From NCBI RefSeq assembly GCF_013155295.1, contig NZ_JABJXT010000005.1:186001-250000 (forward strand): DNA of 64,000 nt. The letters run 5' to 3'. Position numbers and translations under genes: made by a program. The notes under the pieces were generated by a model that saw only the letters and a list, made by a program, of their open reading frames with translations, did no database searches and had not been told where the DNA came from. This document shows positions 63,057-64,000 of the stretch, piece after piece. This DNA comes from Pseudogemmobacter hezensis. Its GTDB lineage: Bacteria > Pseudomonadota > Alphaproteobacteria > Rhodobacterales > Rhodobacteraceae. Numbering within the stretch: the first letter of the stretch is position 1; every line of letters starts with the position of its first letter.

Positions 63057-64000
63057 ATGACGGACTTTTTTGCCGAAACAGTTGAGTTGAACCTGCCAGA
63101 GCATCTTACGTTTGAGGGGCGGATCAAAGGTGCATCAATTTCACATCTGAAGCGCGTTTCTGAAATAGTTTCAGCAAGAATTATACCGTTCTCATACAAA
63201 AAAATTTGTGCATTCAAAGCTGTTACATCCTCTGGTGAGGTGATCGCTTTTGTCGATAAGCCGACCAGCTCTAGCCTCGAATGCGACGCAGTTATCTTGG
63301 TCAAAGATGCCTCTTCGGTTGCAAAAATATTGGCTTCTCTAAGCGCAAAGAGCGCGAGCTGGCTTTACCCAAAAACAAGGCGCGCACTCGCTCTTTCGCG
63401 CAGCGAATGCATATCGCTTGGTGACCTTACATTGCAGTCTTGGAAAGGAATGCTGACACTGCGAGCCGAAGAGGTTGAGAACGCACAAGTCATCGTTAGA
63501 GGCCTTCGTCCGCCTCAAATCGGTGCTGTCTATGCGACTCAAGCCCACTGGAGCGTTACGAACTCACCCGCCACGGTTGTCATGCCTACGGGCACAGGGA
63601 AAACAGAAACAATGCTTGCGTTAGCGGTTGGGACCCCCATCCGACGGCTTCTCGTGGTTGTCCCAAACAGCAATTTACGGCTTCAGATTTCTCGTAAGTT
63701 TGAAACCCTAGGAGTGCTGAAGGCCGCAACTTGCTTGGATAAAACTGCGCAGTATCCAGTGGTTGCGAAGCTTTTTAGCGTTCCCAAAACCATTGAGGAG
63801 GTCGACGAAATTTTCCTCCGTTCGAATGTTGTAGTTTCCACGCTTCAAATTCTTGGTCAAGCTAAACCCGAAGTTCAGGCTCGCATGGCAGAGCATGTCG
63901 ATGCCCTTTTTGTGGATGAAGCGCATCATATACCGGCTAGGACGTGGTCGACTGCCCGTGCTCAGTTTAAACGCAAGCGCATTCTACAATTCACTGCAAC
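63057..64000 (+). CDS. SF2 DEAD/DEAH helicase, partial (cut by the window edge)
   Basis: An open frame from ATG at 63057 (GGGAGA upstream) to the end of the window, about 314 codons so far. It shows Walker A MPTGTGKTETMLAL, strand LLVVVPNSNLRLQI, VVVSTLQIL and DEAH box VDEAHHIPARTWS, the layout of type III restriction/Res-type helicases. The N-terminal 180 residues are an unnamed domain. More A+T-rich than its neighbours. It could start another defence system to the right. Confidence 0.85.
   Translation, partial: MTDFFAETVELNLPEHLTFEGRIKGASISHLKRVSEIVSARIIPFSYKKICAFKAVTSSGEVIAFVDKPTSSSLECDAVILVKDASSVAKILASLSAKSASWLYPKTRRALALSRSECISLGDLTLQSWKGMLTLRAEEVENAQVIVRGLRPPQIGAVYATQAHWSVTNSPATVVMPTGTGKTETMLALAVGTPIRRLLVVVPNSNLRLQISRKFETLGVLKAATCLDKTAQYPVVAKLFSVPKTIEEVDEIFLRSNVVVSTLQILGQAKPEVQARMAEHVDALFVDEAHHIPARTWSTARAQFKRKRILQFTA

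Noticed and set aside
62930-63304. Leftward 124-codon frame opposite the helicase start
   Set aside because: Complement of the helicase N-terminus, which has a good start and continues to the window end.

Overview
The window looks like part of a large plasmid or chromid of an alphaproteobacterium, most likely a Rhodobacterales member close to Paracoccus. The evidence is high G+C, a complete leftward repABC replication/partition operon (31.8-35.3 kb) with a candidate antisense RNA, the DUF1403 plus ScpB-like pair typical of Paracoccus/Rhodobacter plasmids, and an SOS box of the alphaproteobacterial GTTC-N7-GTTC type. No tRNA, rRNA or CRISPR array was seen.

Layout. 0-4.1 kb: an IS1182-like element split by a 2.48-kb IS21-like element; both insertions keep their target duplications. 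4.3-6.1 kb: a universal stress protein, two small unknowns and an HU-like protein. 6.1-9.3 kb: an accessory module (small unknowns, short RadC/JAMM protein, DUF932 protein, small KQVA-repeat protein). 9.6-18.9 kb: DUF1275 membrane protein, P-type cation ATPase, and an overlapping fabI-ackA-(maoC/pta)-phaC set read leftward, opposite a phasin-like gene, with an FNR-like site between; this resembles low-oxygen acetyl-CoA/PHB overflow metabolism. 19.0-21.5 kb: gene remnants, then AraC, DUF2000 and a frameshifted LysE exporter. 21.7-25.2 kb: AAA ATPase plus subtilisin, matching the IetAS antiphage/plasmid-incompatibility pair. 25.4-31.7 kb: WGR protein, SOS box, SRAP protease and imuA-imuB-dnaE2 mutasome. 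31.8-39.2 kb: repABC, tyrosine recombinase with parDE, DUF1403 and ScpB. 39.6-45 kb: Abi_2 protein and three regulator/transporter/oxidoreductase genes. 45.1-47.7 kb: chrB-chrA chromate resistance and a YqaA-like gene. 47.9-55.0 kb: nickel/cobalt cluster: two tandem copies of a three-gene module (His-rich secreted protein, HupE/UreJ permease, membrane anchor), an RcnR/DmeR-type sensor, an RcnA-like exporter and a His-tailed NreB-like MFS pump. C-tract/G-tract dyads before four of these transcription units point to one regulon. 55.4-64.0 kb: an FRG-domain protein, a four-gene operon (SIR2-like, small middle protein, SMC-like ABC ATPase, Mrr-like nuclease joined to a P-loop STAND-like NTPase), and an SF2 helicase cut by the window edge.

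How it fits together: replication, partition and addiction genes carry a cargo of heavy-metal resistance, SOS mutagenesis, hypoxic carbon storage and at least three candidate defence loci (IetAS, Abi_2, SIR2/ABC/Mrr-STAND). The last is the best candidate for a poorly described system. Starts, family calls and regulatory sites were read by eye; no database or folding search was run.
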